64,000 bases of DNA from Photobacterium sp. GB-56. Its GTDB lineage: Bacteria; Pseudomonadota; Gammaproteobacteria; Enterobacterales; Vibrionaceae. The first letter of the stretch is position 1; each line of letters opens with the position of its first letter. The notes under the pieces were generated by a model that saw nothing but the letters and a program-made list of their open reading frames with translations, made no database searches and had not been told where the DNA came from. Location of the stretch: contig NZ_PYNW01000001.1 of NCBI RefSeq assembly GCF_003026105.1, positions 248,001 through 312,000 on the forward strand, given 5' to 3'. A program made the translations under genes and the position numbers. Below are positions 47,148-59,392 of the stretch, piece after piece.

Positions 47148-47250
47148 GTAACTAATGTGTACTTGTTAAGTCTATCACTTTTCATTGTGAGTGAATTTCT
47201 GTAGCATCGGCGCAGTTTTTTTAAACCAATCGTATTACTAGGGAATCCTC

Positions 47251-47829
47251 ATGGCCCAAATGTATTTCTATTACTCTGCAATGAATGCAGGGAAATCGAC
47301 CACATTATTGCAATCCTCGTTTAATTATCGCGAAAGAGGAATGACCCCCGTTATTTTTACTGCTGCGATTGATGATCGCTTTGGTGTGGGTAAAGTCAGC
47401 TCTCGTATTGGTTTAGAAGAAGAGGCTGAGTTATTTAATGCAGAAGATGATTTATTCGAACGATTAAAAGCGTTATCAGATAGAGGTAAAATTGATTGCG
47501 TATTAATTGATGAATGCCAGTTCTTATCTAAAGCGCAGGTGTATCAATTAACGGAAGTGGTCGATAAACTCGATATTCCGGTTTTATGTTACGGCTTACG
47601 TACAGACTTCTTAGGTGAACTTTTTGAAGGGAGTCGTTACTTATTATCGTGGGCGGATAAGTTAGTTGAATTAAAAACAATTTGTCACTGTGGTCGCAAA
47701 GCAAACATGGTGATCCGTCAAGATGAAACCGGTCGTGCTATTGCTGATGGTGAACAAGTTGAAATTGGTGGCAACGCACGTTACGTATCAGTATGTCGAT
47801 TACATTATAAAGAGGCATTAGGTCGTTAA
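47251..47829 (+). CDS. tdk: Thymidine kinase (type II)
   Basis: Phosphorylates thymidine in nucleotide salvage. Walker [13 protein letters not shown] (residues 8-19), the Walker-B-like VLIDECQFL, the lasso region [15 protein letters not shown], and a zinc site with CHCGRKANM and SVCRLHYKE. Length is 192 residues. The start at 47251 is supported by GGGAATCC upstream and the [16 protein letters not shown] family start. Confidence 0.96.
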   Translation: MAQMYFYYSAMNAGKSTTLLQSSFNYRERGMTPVIFTAAIDDRFGVGKVSSRIGLEEEAELFNAEDDLFERLKALSDRGKIDCVLIDECQFLSKAQVYQLTEVVDKLDIPVLCYGLRTDFLGELFEGSRYLLSWADKLVELKTICHCGRKANMVIRQDETGRAIADGEQVEIGGNARYVSVCRLHYKEALGR

Positions 47830-47892
47830 TTATTTAATGATAATAGGGATAGTCCTTTTTATCTTATCCAGTAATACGTAATTATTGCGAAA

Positions 47893-47923
47893 CAAAAAGC
47901 CAGCTTATTTAGCTGGCTTTTTC
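47893..47923. terminator. Bidirectional terminator between tdk and hisI
   Basis: AAAAAGCCAGCT-TATTT-AGCTGGCTTTTT stem; A- and T-runs on both sides serve tdk and the his operon. Confidence 0.93.
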
Positions 47924-47942
47924 ATCGTAACTGACGATTGAA

Positions 47943-48566
47943 TTATTTCTTATTATGACGCTCTTGCAGTTTATTCGTCACATCTGACAGTGATAAACCT
48001 TGATCTTGAAGTAGTACAAGCAGGTGATAGATCAAATCCGCTGATTCACATACTAATTCCGCTTTGTCACCCGACGTTGCCGCAAGCGCGACTTCAACAC
48101 CTTCTTCGCCCACTTTTTGCGATATACGCTTGGTGCCACGGGCGTAGAGGCTAGCTGTGTAGGAAGACTCAGGATCTGCACCTTTACGACTCGCCAAGAG
48201 CTGCTCAAGTTGATGAAGGAAAACCAGTGACGGTGGCTGAGCATCACTTTCATCAGAATCAAAACAGGTGGTCGTGTTTAAGTGGCACGTTGGACCAATT
48301 GGATCGACGTGTACTAATAAGGTGTCTTGGTCACAATCAAGCTGAATACTTTTAAGTTGCAGTACATTGCCTGATGTTTCACCTTTCGTCCACAGGCGCT
48401 CTTTGGTGCGAGACCAGAAAGTGACTTGTTTAGTATCAAGTGTCTTTTGAAGCGCATCTTCGTTCATGTAGCCAAGCATTAGCACTTGACCACTGGCATT
48501 ATCTTGAACAATAGCAGGGATCAGTCCGGCTACTTTTTCCCAATTGATTTTGGTTAATAAACTCAT
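47943..48566 (-). CDS. hisI: Bifunctional phosphoribosyl-AMP cyclohydrolase / phosphoribosyl-ATP pyrophosphatase
   Basis: Catalyses steps 2 and 3 of histidine synthesis. The N-terminal cyclohydrolase domain (about 1-115) has [19 protein letters not shown], the [15 protein letters not shown] block and zinc ligands in [11 protein letters not shown] and [12 protein letters not shown]; the C-terminal pyrophosphatase domain (about 120-207) has [20 protein letters not shown] and [17 protein letters not shown]. The fused HisIE form is usual in enterics. Last gene of the operon; its ATG overlaps the hisF stop by 4 bp. Confidence 0.97.
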   Translation of the reverse strand: MSLLTKINWEKVAGLIPAIVQDNASGQVLMLGYMNEDALQKTLDTKQVTFWSRTKERLWTKGETSGNVLQLKSIQLDCDQDTLLVHVDPIGPTCHLNTTTCFDSDESDAQPPSLVFLHQLEQLLASRKGADPESSYTASLYARGTKRISQKVGEEGVEVALAATSGDKAELVCESADLIYHLLVLLQDQGLSLSDVTNKLQERHNKK

Positions 48567-49336
48567 AGTCGGATCTCCACATTTTGCGTTTTCAGAAATT
48601 GCTTTAACTCACCAATGTTGATGATTTGTTTATGGAAAACAGAGGCAGCTAAGGCGCCGTCTACATTCGCAAGCTTAAAGGCATCGCTAAAGTGCTGCAT
48701 TTCACCTGCACCACCAGAAGCAATTAAAGGCACGTCACATACACTGCGTACCATGTTGAGTTGCTCTAAGTCGTAACCATTACGTACGCCATCTTGGTTC
48801 ATCATGTTCAGTACGATTTCACCCGCGCCACGACGTTGAACTTCTTCAACCCAATCACGTGTTTGCCATTGGGTTGCTTTGGTACGCTTTTCATCACCAG
48901 TAAATTGGTATACCTGATATTGACCTGTTTCAGCGTCAAAATAGGAATCAATACCGACAACGATACATTGCACACCGAACTTATCCGCCAATGTGGTGAT
49001 TAATGTTGGATCTGCCAGCGCTGGTGAATTGATAGAGACTTTATCTGCACCAAATTGAAGAATACGGCTCGCATCGTCAGCAGATTTAATCCCACCTGCG
49101 ACACAGAATGGAATATCAATCACTTCTGCAACGCGAGATACCCAGCTTTTATCAACAACACGACCGTCACTTGATGCGGTAATATCGTAGAAAACCAATT
49201 CATCTGCGCCTTCTTCAGCGTAACGTTTTGCCAGTGGTACAATGTCGCCAATGATTTCGTGGTTACGAAATTGGACACCTTTTACAACCTGACCATCACG
49301 TACGTCTAAACAAGGAATAATACGTTTAGCTAACAT
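48563..49336 (-). CDS. hisF: Imidazole glycerol phosphate synthase, cyclase subunit
   Basis: (beta/alpha)8 cyclase that makes imidazole glycerol phosphate and AICAR with ammonia from HisH. Catalytic Asp11 in [16 protein letters not shown] and the second Asp in [16 protein letters not shown]; phosphate loops [10 protein letters not shown] and [14 protein letters not shown] 49336 (257 residues) is preceded by AAGGAGAC and matches the family; an in-frame extension to 49429 is not real. Within hisGDCBHAFI. Confidence 0.97.
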   Translation of the reverse strand: MLAKRIIPCLDVRDGQVVKGVQFRNHEIIGDIVPLAKRYAEEGADELVFYDITASSDGRVVDKSWVSRVAEVIDIPFCVAGGIKSADDASRILQFGADKVSINSPALADPTLITTLADKFGVQCIVVGIDSYFDAETGQYQVYQFTGDEKRTKATQWQTRDWVEEVQRRGAGEIVLNMMNQDGVRNGYDLEQLNMVRSVCDVPLIASGGAGEMQHFSDAFKLANVDGALAASVFHKQIINIGELKQFLKTQNVEIRL

Positions 49337-49346
49337 TGTGGTCTCC

Positions 49347-50748
<1,402 letters not shown>

Positions 50749-50749
<1 letters not shown>

Positions 50750-51825
50750 TACAATACTCCTTTACTGCTTGGTAGCTCGTTACCTTCTACTTTAATCGCT
50801 TGGCGTAATGTGCGCCCGAAAGCTTTAAATAGGCTTTCAACAATGTGGTGGTCGTTATTACCTGATGATGATAAGTGCAGAGTACAAGCGAGTGTATCAG
50901 TTAAAGATCGGAAGAAGTGCGGCACCATTTCCGTTGATAAATCACCTACTTGATCACGACTAAATTGTGCTTCAAATTTTAAATACGGACGACCAGAGAG
51001 ATCTAACGCGCATTGTGCTAAACACTCATCCATCGGTAGGCTAAAGCCAAAGCGGCCAATTCCACGTTTATCACCTAAGGCTTTTTTCAACGCTTCGCCT
51101 AACGCAAGTGCAGCATCTTCAACACTGTGGTGATCATCGATGTGTAAATCACCATCAACGGTTAAGGTCATTTGAAAACCGCCGTGCGTGGCGATTTGAT
51201 CTAACATGTGATCAAAAAAGCCAAGGCCAGTTGAAATCGTATTACCGCCCGTTTGATCTAAATTCACTTTAACGCGAATGTCAGTTTCTTTTGTGGTTCG
51301 TACTACTTCAGCAATGCGAGGTTGGGTGGTTAAATCCGTTAATATCTGCATCCAATTCATGGTTTCAGGGTTGTACTGTATACCACGAATTGCCATATTT
51401 TCAGCAAGCTGTAGATCGGTAATCCGATCACCAATGACTGCAGAGGTTTCAAAGTCGACGCGACCTTGTTGAAGGTACTCTTTGACCAGTCCAAGTTTAG
51501 GCTTACGGCAGCTACAACCTTCGTTATCAAAGTGAGGACAGATCAGCACATCGCTAAATACTACACCTTGTGATTCGAAGATTTCCATCATCATGTTATG
51601 TGGCGCATCAAAATCCGCCTGCGGGTAGCTATCTGTACCTAAACCATCTTGGTTTGTCACCATCACTAGTTTGTAGCCTGCGTTTTGCAAAGCAAGTAGG
51701 GCAGGAATCACATTCGGTTCAAATTTAAGTTTGTCTAAACGGTCTACTTGAAAGTCTACTGGCGGCTCAACAATTAAGGTGCCGTCACGGTCAATAAATA
51801 AAATCTTTTCCTTGCTCACAATCAA
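50749..51825 (-). CDS. hisB: Bifunctional histidinol-phosphatase / imidazoleglycerol-phosphate dehydratase
   Basis: The N-terminal HAD phosphatase (about 1-165) has [25 protein letters not shown] and a zinc loop [15 protein letters not shown]; the C-terminal dehydratase (about 168-358) has the manganese-binding [15 protein letters not shown] and [16 protein letters not shown] repeats and [19 protein letters not shown]. The fused form is typical of gammaproteobacteria. 358 residues. Confidence 0.97.
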
Positions 51826-51830
51826 TGTCC

Positions 51831-52883
51831 TTATTGTTGTTCTAATTGGCTACGAATAAAGGCGAGAGTTTTCTCACACTCATCGCGGTTACCTACACTG
51901 ATTCGAATACAGTTTTCAATCGGAGAGCGGCGTAAAATAATGCCGTTATCCCATAATGCTTTAAAGAGTTGATCTGCATTAGGGAATTCAACCAGTAGGT
52001 AATTACCGTAGCCATCAAATACGGTTACGCCATCTAACATGCTTAAACCCGCTTGTAAGTAAGCGCGGTTAGCACTGATATCAAGCACTTGGAATTTTGT
52101 TCGTGCTCGACCTGCTTCCGATAGGGCTTGGACTGCAATTTCAGTGACAGGTACAGGTACGGGGTAGGGGGCAATCACTTTAAGCAAAACATCGATAATA
52201 TCGCTGTTAGCAATGGTAAAGCCACAGCGCAAACCCGCTAGTGCAAACGCTTTTGATAACGTACGAAGAATGACTAAATTAGGGTAGCTTGACAGTAAAT
52301 CGCTGGCGCTTTCTTCTAAGCAGAAATCGATATAGGCTTCATCAACAACGACTAGGGCTGAGTTTGCTGTCATATCGAGCAGGGCTTCAATGTCTTTACG
52401 TGCTAACAAGTTACCTGTCGGGTTATTCGGGCTACAAACGAAAACTATTTTTACGCCATCAAGGTTTTGTGAAATGGCCTCTAAATCTAATTGCCACTTG
52501 CTTGTGAGCGGAATAACTTTCGCATTTACATCGTAAGTTTCAGCACTGATGGCATACATGCCATACGTCGGTGGACAATATAAAATACTGTCTTGGTTTG
52601 GCTCACAAAAAGCGCGGATCAGAAGTTCGATACCTTCATCGGCACCACGTGAGGTTAACACTTGCTCGGGTTTTACATTGGCATAGTCTGCGTAGGCATT
52701 GATTAATGCTGGTGGCTGACATTCGCTGTAACGGTTTAATCGAGCAAGACTAATGCTGTACTCGTTATCAAACGGCGATTCGTTGGCGTTTAACCAAATA
52801 TCTCCGTTGCCGCCTAATCGACGGGCTGATTGGTAAGGGGTTAATTCACGTACTGTTTTACGTGCTAGTCTTGCCATCGTCAT
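51831..52883 (-). CDS. hisC: Histidinol-phosphate aminotransferase
   Basis: PLP-dependent class I/II aminotransferase. [10 protein letters not shown] near the N-terminus, the PLP region [10 protein letters not shown] and [10 protein letters not shown], and the Schiff-base Lys in [17 protein letters not shown]. Length is 350 residues. The ATG at 52883 lies 3 bp after the hisD stop; a second ATG (MARLARK) two codons in is also possible. Confidence 0.96.
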   Translation of the reverse strand: MTMARLARKTVRELTPYQSARRLGGNGDIWLNANESPFDNEYSISLARLNRYSECQPPALINAYADYANVKPEQVLTSRGADEGIELLIRAFCEPNQDSILYCPPTYGMYAISAETYDVNAKVIPLTSKWQLDLEAISQNLDGVKIVFVCSPNNPTGNLLARKDIEALLDMTANSALVVVDEAYIDFCLEESASDLLSSYPNLVILRTLSKAFALAGLRCGFTIANSDIIDVLLKVIAPYPVPVPVTEIAVQALSEAGRARTKFQVLDISANRAYLQAGLSMLDGVTVFDGYGNYLLVEFPNADQLFKALWDNGIILRRSPIENCIRISVGNRDECEKTLAFIRSQLEQQ

Positions 52884-52886
52884 GAT

Positions 52887-54188
52887 TTATCCCTCACGCT
52901 TAGCCGTTAATTTTTCAACACGGATTGTTACTGCACGTTTGTGGGCATCAAGACCTTCAGCATCGGCAATCGTGGTTACTGTTTTTGCTAACCCCAGTAG
53001 GCCATCCGCAGACAGCTCTTGTACTGTCATACGCTTAGAAAAGTCAGCCAAGCCTAAACTTGAATAAGTCCGTGTATAACCATAGGTTGGTAATACGTGG
53101 TTAGTACCAGATGCATAATCACCAACAGATTCAGGTGACCAGTTACCTAAGAAAATAGAGCCAGCATTGTCAAGTAATGGCACTAAATCACGTGGCGTAC
53201 GGGTTTGAACAATTAAGTGCTCAGGCCCATAGTTGTTAGAAATCGCAATACACTGCGGTAATGTTTCAGCGACAATTAATAGGCTTGAACCTAATGCTTC
53301 TTTCGCAATATCTGCACGTGATAATTGAGCTAGTTGACGTTGAATAGCATCAGCGGTTTTATCAGCAATCACTGGATCAGGCGTAACCAAAATGACCTGA
53401 GAGTCAGGACCATGCTCAGCTTGGCTAAGTAGGTCTGCTGCGATAAAGTCAGGATCTGCACTGCTATCTGCAATCACTAATACTTCAGAAGGGCCTGCTG
53501 GCATATCAATAGCAGCACCGCGAAAATCATTACTTACTTGGCGTTTAGCTTCTGTTACAAAGGCATTGCCTGGGCCAAAAATCTTATCGACTTTAGTGAC
53601 GGTTTCGCTGCCGTAGGCCATCGCTGCAACCGCTTGTGAACCACCGACGTTGTAAACATCATCGATGCCACATAATTTGGCAACGTATAAGATTTCATCA
53701 GCAATAGGCGGTGGAGAGCACAGCACCACTTTTTGGCAACCTGCTATTTTAGCGGGCACGCCGAGCATTAATACGGTTGATGGTAGTGGTGCACTGCCTC
53801 CTGGAATATACAAACCGACTGAATTAACAGGGCGTGTCATTTGCTCACAGATGATACCTGGCTGTGTTTCTACACGCAGTGTCGGTTGCTTCTGTGCTTT
53901 ATGGAAGGTACTGATATTGTTAAAAGCTTGCTGTAGCGCTTCTTTCATCTCTGTACTTAATCGAGCACATGCATCGTCGATTTCTGTGTCACTGACTTTG
54001 ATGGATGCTGGACGAATACCATCAAATTTTTCTGTCAGTTCCAGTAAAGCTTCATCACCACGTTCACGGACATCGCTAATAATGCCAGAAACAATAGCGC
54101 TAATATTAGCGCCATTATTTACGGCTGGTCGAGCAAGAAGATTTTCTCGCTGACTTTCACTTAAGGATTGCCATACAACTGTCTTCAT
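52887..54188 (-). CDS. hisD: Histidinol dehydrogenase
   Basis: Zinc- and NAD-dependent four-electron oxidation of histidinol to histidine. Family motifs: [63 protein letters not shown] and [13 protein letters not shown], with the catalytic Glu/His pair in YGPEHL. Length is 433 residues. 3 bp separate it from hisG and hisC. Confidence 0.97.
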   Translation of the reverse strand: MKTVVWQSLSESQRENLLARPAVNNGANISAIVSGIISDVRERGDEALLELTEKFDGIRPASIKVSDTEIDDACARLSTEMKEALQQAFNNISTFHKAQKQPTLRVETQPGIICEQMTRPVNSVGLYIPGGSAPLPSTVLMLGVPAKIAGCQKVVLCSPPPIADEILYVAKLCGIDDVYNVGGSQAVAAMAYGSETVTKVDKIFGPGNAFVTEAKRQVSNDFRGAAIDMPAGPSEVLVIADSSADPDFIAADLLSQAEHGPDSQVILVTPDPVIADKTADAIQRQLAQLSRADIAKEALGSSLLIVAETLPQCIAISNNYGPEHLIVQTRTPRDLVPLLDNAGSIFLGNWSPESVGDYASGTNHVLPTYGYTRTYSSLGLADFSKRMTVQELSADGLLGLAKTVTTIADAEGLDAHKRAVTIRVEKLTAKREG

Positions 54189-54191
54189 CGA

Positions 54192-55094
54192 TTACTCCAT
54201 CATTTTCTCGATTGGCAATACTAGAATAGAGCTTGCGCCTAATTCTTTTAGTTGTTCCATTGTTTCCCAGAATAGGTTTTCAGAACTCACTAAATGGATA
54301 GCAACACGAGATTTGTCTTCAGCAAGAGGAAGTACCGTTGGATCTTCAGCGCCAGGTAGTAGCAGTTTAATTTGCTCTAGACGATCAGTTGGCGCATGTA
54401 GCATGATGTATTTTGATTCTTTTGCTTGGATCACACCTTGCATACGGGTCAGTAAGCGTTCAATTAATGCTTGTTTTTCTGCATCGAGTGTCTGCGTTGA
54501 TTGGATCAGTACCGCTTTTGAACGCAGGATCACTTCTGCTTCTTTAAGACCATTCGCTTCAAGTGTCGCACCAGTCGAAACTAAATCACAGATGGCGTCA
54601 GCAAGCCCAGCTCGTGGAGCAACTTCAACAGAGCCGTTTAGCATACAAGTGCTAAATTTAACGCCCAGTTCATCCATATAGCGTTTAACTAATTGCGGAT
54701 AAGTCGTCGCAATACGTTTGCCGTTTAAATCTTGAGGACCGTTGTACTTAGCATCTTTATCAATTGCGATAGAAAGGCGGCAACCACCAAAATCTAGGCG
54801 GCGTAGTTTTATATAATCTGATGGTTCACCGCGAGCAGCACGTTCAAGGCCAACTTCTTCAAGTTCATTTTCACCAATCACACCTAAATCAACTACACCA
54901 TCCATGATCAGACCAGGAATGTCGTCATCACGAACAAGTAGCAAGTCTATAGGCATGTTTTCAGCGTGAACAACAAGACGTTCGCCTACCATGTTAAATT
55001 TCACACCACAGCGTTTAAGCAGTGTTTGACACTCTTTACTTAGACGGCCTTTTTTCTGAATCGCAATGCGTAATCGTTGTGTTTGCATAGTCAT
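54192..55094 (-). CDS. hisG: ATP phosphoribosyltransferase (long form)
   Basis: First, histidine-inhibited step of histidine synthesis. The 300-residue long form includes a C-terminal regulatory ACT-like domain (about 225-300), so no HisZ is needed. Motifs: [41 protein letters not shown], the PRPP loop [16 protein letters not shown], and the end [18 protein letters not shown] 55094 has AGGA seven bases upstream; the ATG at 55088 is an alternative. An attenuator precedes it. Confidence 0.97.
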   Translation of the reverse strand: MTMQTQRLRIAIQKKGRLSKECQTLLKRCGVKFNMVGERLVVHAENMPIDLLLVRDDDIPGLIMDGVVDLGVIGENELEEVGLERAARGEPSDYIKLRRLDFGGCRLSIAIDKDAKYNGPQDLNGKRIATTYPQLVKRYMDELGVKFSTCMLNGSVEVAPRAGLADAICDLVSTGATLEANGLKEAEVILRSKAVLIQSTQTLDAEKQALIERLLTRMQGVIQAKESKYIMLHAPTDRLEQIKLLLPGAEDPTVLPLAEDKSRVAIHLVSSENLFWETMEQLKELGASSILVLPIEKMME

Positions 55095-55132
55095 TTCCCT
55101 GTCCTAATTCACTTAATTCAAAATCTGGTATT

Positions 55133-55166
55133 AAAAAACCCTCGGAAGCTTGTATCTTCCGAGGGT
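55133..55166 (-). terminator. his operon attenuator terminator
   Basis: On the minus strand ACCCTCGGAAG-ATACAAG-CTTCCGAGGGT, an 11-bp perfect stem, is followed by TTTTTT 40 bp before hisG. Upstream in the leader CTGGAAGA (55193-55200) and TCTTCCAG (55209-55216) form another stem; the GGAAG/CTTCC segments are shared by both, so a mutually exclusive fold is possible. With the His-rich leader peptide this is classical his attenuation. Confidence 0.9.
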
Positions 55167-55240
55167 CTGAATTTGATTATTCCTTGTGACCACTGGAAGA
55201 GTATGTTGTCTTCCAGGGTGAGGCGTATCCTCCCGAAAGA

Positions 55241-55288
55241 CTAGTCAGGATGGTGATGAATATGATTGTTAGTCATTTGGATACGCAT
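55241..55288 (-). CDS. hisL: his operon leader peptide
   Basis: The minus strand encodes MRIQMTNNHIHHHPD and TAG. Four of five consecutive codons near the end are His (H-I-H-H-H), so histidyl-tRNA shortage would stall the ribosome here and favour the antiterminator. GAGA lies about seven bases before ATG 55288. A start at the second ATG (55276, MTNNHIHHHPD) is also possible. The attenuator stem lies 75 bp downstream. Confidence 0.85.
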   Translation of the reverse strand: MRIQMTNNHIHHHPD

Positions 55289-55599
55289 AATAAATCTCGT
55301 TAATAAATAATAGTGTTACTTTCTTGTTACCCACACTAACTAAGAGTGTTAGATAATGCAACATTATTTTTAACCTTTTATCTTATTTATTTTTCTTTTC
55401 GAAAATAGTTTCGGCGTTGTCGCAATTGTAAGAATAAGTTTCCTAACTTATTGAGTTTTAGGTGGTTAAATTAATTATGTCGAAAGAAGTAAGAGCAAGG
55501 TAAGTTATTGGTTCAGTACATAGTTTTGTGTGAATAGCATACTTAAATAAGAAAACCGACGCTAAGATCGGTTTCAGTGAGAAGAATGTTAACGCTGTA
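55289..55599. other. Region between hisL and ychJ
   Basis: About 310 bp, AT-rich. It must hold the his promoter (minus strand) and contains the ychJ terminator at 55551-55575. No gene or known RNA seen. Confidence 0.4.
55551..55575 (-). terminator. Probable terminator after ychJ
   Basis: On the minus strand AAACCGA-TCTTAGCG-TCGGTTT followed by TCTTATTT, 25 bp after the ychJ stop. Stem of 7 bp, moderate T content. Confidence 0.65.
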
Positions 55600-56124
55600 T
55601 TAACCACAACATTTTTTATATTTCTTACCGCTTCCGCATAAGCAAGGGTCGTTACGACCGACAGTTTTCTCACTTTTAACGGGAGCTGGTGGAGCTGTTT
55701 GCTCTACTGGTGGTGGTTCTGGGTATTCACCATCAATGTAAAACCAACATAACTTATTATCTTTTTCTTGCTGTAAAAAACGTGAACGTTCTTGCAGGAT
55801 ATATTCATTGCCTGCTTCTTTGTACATGGCTTTAAATTCAACAAAACCTTCGCCACTTTCAGCGATTTCACTGTTTAGAACATCTAACCCTAACCATGTT
55901 AAGTGTACTGATTCTGCAATGGCATTGCGGTGCTGTTCTGCTTCACAACTAGAGTGATAAGTTTGAACGACAAAATCAACTAACCCAAGCACATGAGCAC
56001 TGTAACGTGCACGCATCAGTTGTTCTGGGTGTTTTGCTTTTGAATGATCAAGATGGATAGGTTTACAGCACTCAATAAGGGGCTTATTACTTCCACAAGG
56101 ACACATTGATGTGTGTTTAGACAT
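55600..56124 (-). CDS. ychJ: YchJ-family protein with two SEC-C zinc motifs
   Basis: A 174-residue protein of the YchJ (UPF0225) family. SEC-C zinc motifs at both ends: [15 protein letters not shown] (about 8-22) and [16 protein letters not shown] at the C-terminus; between them an NTF2-like domain ([37 protein letters not shown]). A Pro-rich linker ([14 protein letters not shown]) precedes the second motif. Function unknown. Its stop to the next gene upstream is 2 bp, so it is co-transcribed with the EAL-HDOD gene. Confidence 0.9.
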   Translation of the reverse strand: MSKHTSMCPCGSNKPLIECCKPIHLDHSKAKHPEQLMRARYSAHVLGLVDFVVQTYHSSCEAEQHRNAIAESVHLTWLGLDVLNSEIAESGEGFVEFKAMYKEAGNEYILQERSRFLQQEKDNKLCWFYIDGEYPEPPPVEQTAPPAPVKSEKTVGRNDPCLCGSGKKYKKCCG

Positions 56125-56126
56125 GT

Positions 56127-57353
56127 TTATTTAGCCGAGGATTGCTCATATTCAGTAGACCATTTTACTGATTCTAAATAGTAGTCTGCAATGCTTGATT
56201 CATTGATTTTCAATGCCGCGCTGTATTTTTTAACTAGTGGCCAATTTGCCTGATCGTAAGCATCTGTTAAGTTTAGTATTGCGCCTAAAGGACCGGCACG
56301 TTTAGTTAACGCTAACTTAACTTGCTCGCTTAAAGGGAGGAGTTCTATCAACTCTTCTAATGGTTGATCAAGCAAAGAGTCTAATAAGGAAAATAACCCA
56401 GTAAGAAAGGCTTGGTTACCATTATCTTTGGGTACTCGGGTCCGATATAACTGCTCACAAAAATGTGCACGTTGGAGTGATAAGTTATAAAGAGATTGAG
56501 GTTTATTTTCAACCGCATGCGAGGTTGCGACAAATGTGACAAAACGTCGTAGTTGATCTTCACCAAGAAAAATTAACGCTTGTTTAAAAGAGGTCACTGG
56601 CTTTGAGCGCGTTGATGTTAGCGCATTGACGTGACGAAGTAATTTGTACGATAAGGTTAAATCAGTAGCAATAATTTCTTCAATTTTGTCAAAATCAACA
56701 TCAGTAACACAAATTTCTTTAAACAAACGTAATGTTGTTAAAGATGAGGGTTTTAATGACTTTCGTTGGATCATTTCTGGCTTGCTGAAAAAGAAGCCTT
56801 GGAAAAGATCAAAGCCCGCATCATAAGCTTGTTGGTATTCTTCTTGGGTTTCTACTTTTTCGGCTAAGAAACGTAGTTTTGTTTTTTCTTTATAGAATTG
56901 AATAAATCGTGCGGCTTTTTCAATACTGATAAGACGAATATCGAATTTAATAATATGGATATAGGGAAAAAAGCGAGTCCATTGTTTATTAGGGATAAAA
57001 TCATCAAGTGCGAGTGTGTAGCCTTTTTGATGAAGTTTCTTTATAGCTTCAAAAAGCTCGTCAGTTGGTTCACAGTTTTCAAGAATTTCGATGATGAAAC
57101 TTTGTTTTGGGAAAAGAAGAGGTGTACCTGATATTATTGAACTATAAGGGAAATTAACAAATGCGCGTTTGCCTGATGTTAATTGCGCTTCTCCAGCAGA
57201 ACTGAAAAAGTTATCGTTAAGCAGACGGTTTGTAGCTTGCTCATCACCAATATTTGGAAAGCAGTTATCTGGGCCATCCCTAAATAAAAGTTCGTAGCCA
57301 ATAGTTTGCTTATTTCTGTTTAAAATGGGTTGTCGAGCAATATATGAGAACAT
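56127..57353 (-). CDS. EAL-HDOD signalling protein
   Basis: A 408-residue two-domain protein. An EAL domain (about 1-195) that lacks the first strand-helix of classical EAL proteins but keeps YELLFR (Glu21), VNF (Asn67), IEILE (Glu89/92), LALDDF (Asp117-118), IKFD (Lys136), AEKVE and FDLFQGF (Gln185). An HDOD domain (about 200-390) with [13 protein letters not shown] and [14 protein letters not shown] follows. Such proteins in vibrios and others affect motility and biofilm; whether it degrades c-di-GMP cannot be told, though most metal residues look present. No membrane segment. It precedes ychJ by 2 bp. Confidence 0.88.
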   Translation of the reverse strand: MFSYIARQPILNRNKQTIGYELLFRDGPDNCFPNIGDEQATNRLLNDNFFSSAGEAQLTSGKRAFVNFPYSSIISGTPLLFPKQSFIIEILENCEPTDELFEAIKKLHQKGYTLALDDFIPNKQWTRFFPYIHIIKFDIRLISIEKAARFIQFYKEKTKLRFLAEKVETQEEYQQAYDAGFDLFQGFFFSKPEMIQRKSLKPSSLTTLRLFKEICVTDVDFDKIEEIIATDLTLSYKLLRHVNALTSTRSKPVTSFKQALIFLGEDQLRRFVTFVATSHAVENKPQSLYNLSLQRAHFCEQLYRTRVPKDNGNQAFLTGLFSLLDSLLDQPLEELIELLPLSEQVKLALTKRAGPLGAILNLTDAYDQANWPLVKKYSAALKINESSIADYYLESVKWSTEYEQSSAK

Positions 57354-57675
57354 TGAAATCTACAGAAAAGTCCAAAAAAATAAAATCGTTTTAGTATTGT
57401 TGTTATTAGTTAGATCATATCAAATTTATATATTTCACAAAGTGATGTTTTTAACACTATTTAAATAAAATATTGAAGCGACAAGCACATCACGTTTACA
57501 GATGGTTAAAATAATCAAACCTTATAAATATATTAGCACATAAAACCATTATAAATAATGAAAATGGTGTAAGATCTGTTTTGAGTTCATAATATTAGTG
57601 TTTAAACATTCACTCTTGTCGTGAATTGTTTGATCTACCTTTTAAATTTTCTATCAAATCGTATTTGTACTAGTT
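57354..57675. other. 322-bp divergent intergenic region
   Basis: Very AT-rich, between the divergent EAL-HDOD and TauE/SafE genes. It must contain both promoters, but no operator, repeat or RNA could be recognised. Confidence 0.4.
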
Positions 57676-58578
57676 ATGTCTATATTTGCCTTGATACAAG
57701 CGGGATTGCTTGTTGGTGGTAGTGTTTTTATTGTGATGCTTATTAGAGCTTGGCGAAGAAACCGAAAGCAGGAAGCAAATACACGTATTATTCCCGTCGC
57801 CTTGATTGGTGGTTTTGCAAACTTCTGTGACACTCTTGGTGTTGGAAGTTTCGCTATTATGACAGCAGGTTATAAACAATTTAAGCTTATTGATGATCAA
57901 GTTCTTCCCGGAACATTGAATTGCCAAGCGGTGTTAGCCACGGTCGTACAAGCACTTATTTTTCTTACTGCGGTGAATGTGGATGCAGTTACCTTATTAA
58001 GTCTTGTTGTTTCAGCGTGTTTAGGGGCAACCGTCGGTGCGCGTTTAGTTTCTAATTGGGATCGCCAACTTATACGTATTGTGATGAGTGGTGCTTTGTT
58101 GGTGGTGGCGGGCTTAATGCTTGCGGGTCAGTTAAAGCTATTCCCTCTTGGCGGAACCAGTTTAGGCTTAACAGGGTGGAAGTTGGCAGTCGGTATTGCT
58201 GGTAACTTCTTATTTGGCGCATTAATGACGGTAGGTATTGGTTTATACGCACCATGTATGACGATGATCTACATGCTAGGTATGAATCCGCTTGCTGCGT
58301 TCCCTGTGATGATGTGCTCATGTGGATTTTTAGGCTTCTTTTCTGCTGGTGGTTTCTTACGTCGAGACAAAATTAATAGTCGAGCGTCAGTGGCGGTTGC
58401 AATAACAGGGCCTATCGGTGTGGTGATTGCAGCTTATTTAGTGAAATCGCTAGATATGAAGGTATTGGCTTGGCTTGTTTGTGGGGTTGTCTTCTATACC
58501 TCTTTGACGATGTATCGTTCTTGGGCAGCTGATCGAAAACAGCTCAAGCAAGTCAATGTTGAAGAAAAGATCGCATAA
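57676..58578 (+). CDS. TauE/SafE family sulfite/anion exporter
   Basis: A 300-residue inner-membrane protein with about seven or eight helices, of the TauE/SafE family. The paired repeats GGFANFCDTLGVGSFAIMTA and GNFLFGALMTVGIGLYAPCM are the family signature, and the central loop SNWDRQLIRIVMSGALL separates the halves. Family members export sulfite, sulfoacetate or related organosulfur anions; the substrate here is unknown. Single gene with its own terminator. Confidence 0.88.
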   Translation: MSIFALIQAGLLVGGSVFIVMLIRAWRRNRKQEANTRIIPVALIGGFANFCDTLGVGSFAIMTAGYKQFKLIDDQVLPGTLNCQAVLATVVQALIFLTAVNVDAVTLLSLVVSACLGATVGARLVSNWDRQLIRIVMSGALLVVAGLMLAGQLKLFPLGGTSLGLTGWKLAVGIAGNFLFGALMTVGIGLYAPCMTMIYMLGMNPLAAFPVMMCSCGFLGFFSAGGFLRRDKINSRASVAVAITGPIGVVIAAYLVKSLDMKVLAWLVCGVVFYTSLTMYRSWAADRKQLKQVNVEEKIA

Positions 58579-58583
58579 AAAGG

Positions 58584-58608
58584 AAGGTACGCAGTGCGTA
58601 CCTTTTTT
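58584..58608. terminator. Bidirectional terminator between TauE/SafE gene and lpxH
   Basis: AAGGTACGCAGTGCGTACCTTTTTT, a self-complementary stem with T-run; it overlaps the lpxH stop codon. Confidence 0.85.
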
Positions 58609-59347
58609 ATTGCTGCTGATTAGTATCAAAATTACGGGTTTCTAGCTGATAGCCATCAGGCGTAACGACTAATATCGAGCCATGTTCATACCAATCACCG
58701 AGGACAATGCGTGAGGCTGGCTTATTATCAACAGTGAGTGAATGAATATCTGGTCGATGGGTGTGACCATGGATCATTTGATCAACATGGAAAGCTTGCA
58801 TCAATCGAACCACTTCACTTTGTGTGACGTCCATGATGGATTGGCTCTTCATCTGATTATTTTTACTACTATTACTTCTAAACTTCTCACCAATTTTAAT
58901 ACGACGAGAAAGGGGAATGCGGAAGAATAACCATTGAATAAACTTGTTATGCACTTTTTTACGGTAACGTTGATACGCTTCGTCTTCTATGCATAAAGTG
59001 TCACCATGGAGGATTAAGGTTGGTTTTCCGTAAAGTTCAACAATGCAATGTTCAGGAAGTAACTGAATCCCCGTTTGTTGGCTAAAACGTTTACCAATTA
59101 AAAAGTCGCGATTACCATGGATAAAATAGCAAGGAATCCCCGAGTCAGTGAGGGCTTTAAAGGCCTGTTTGATTTGTTGTAAAAAAGGTGAGTCTTCATC
59201 ATCACCAATCCACATTTCAAACAAATCCCCGAGCACGTATAAGGCGTCAATATCTTTTGTGTCTTCTGCCATAAATCGCAAAAAACATGCTGTCATATCG
59301 GGACGCTCAGCACTTAAGTGCAGATCTGAAATAAATAGTGTTGTCAT
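58607..59347 (-). CDS. lpxH: UDP-2,3-diacylglucosamine diphosphatase
   Basis: Hydrolyses UDP-2,3-diacylglucosamine to lipid X in lipid A synthesis, at the inner face of the membrane. Metallophosphatase motifs: FISDLHLS (Asp8, His10), LGDLFEMW (Asp41), FIHGNRDF (Asn79), LILHGDTLC (His114) and MIHGHTHRP. The insertion lid (about 123-165) is basic. Length is 246 residues. Order lpxH-ppiB beside divergent cysS repeats E. coli. Confidence 0.96.
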   Translation of the reverse strand: MTTLFISDLHLSAERPDMTACFLRFMAEDTKDIDALYVLGDLFEMWIGDDEDSPFLQQIKQAFKALTDSGIPCYFIHGNRDFLIGKRFSQQTGIQLLPEHCIVELYGKPTLILHGDTLCIEDEAYQRYRKKVHNKFIQWLFFRIPLSRRIKIGEKFRSNSSKNNQMKSQSIMDVTQSEVVRLMQAFHVDQMIHGHTHRPDIHSLTVDNKPASRIVLGDWYEHGSILVVTPDGYQLETRNFDTNQQQ

Positions 59348-59392
59348 AATAGAAAAAGGGCGGCTAATGCCACCCTTAATATCAATGAAGAC

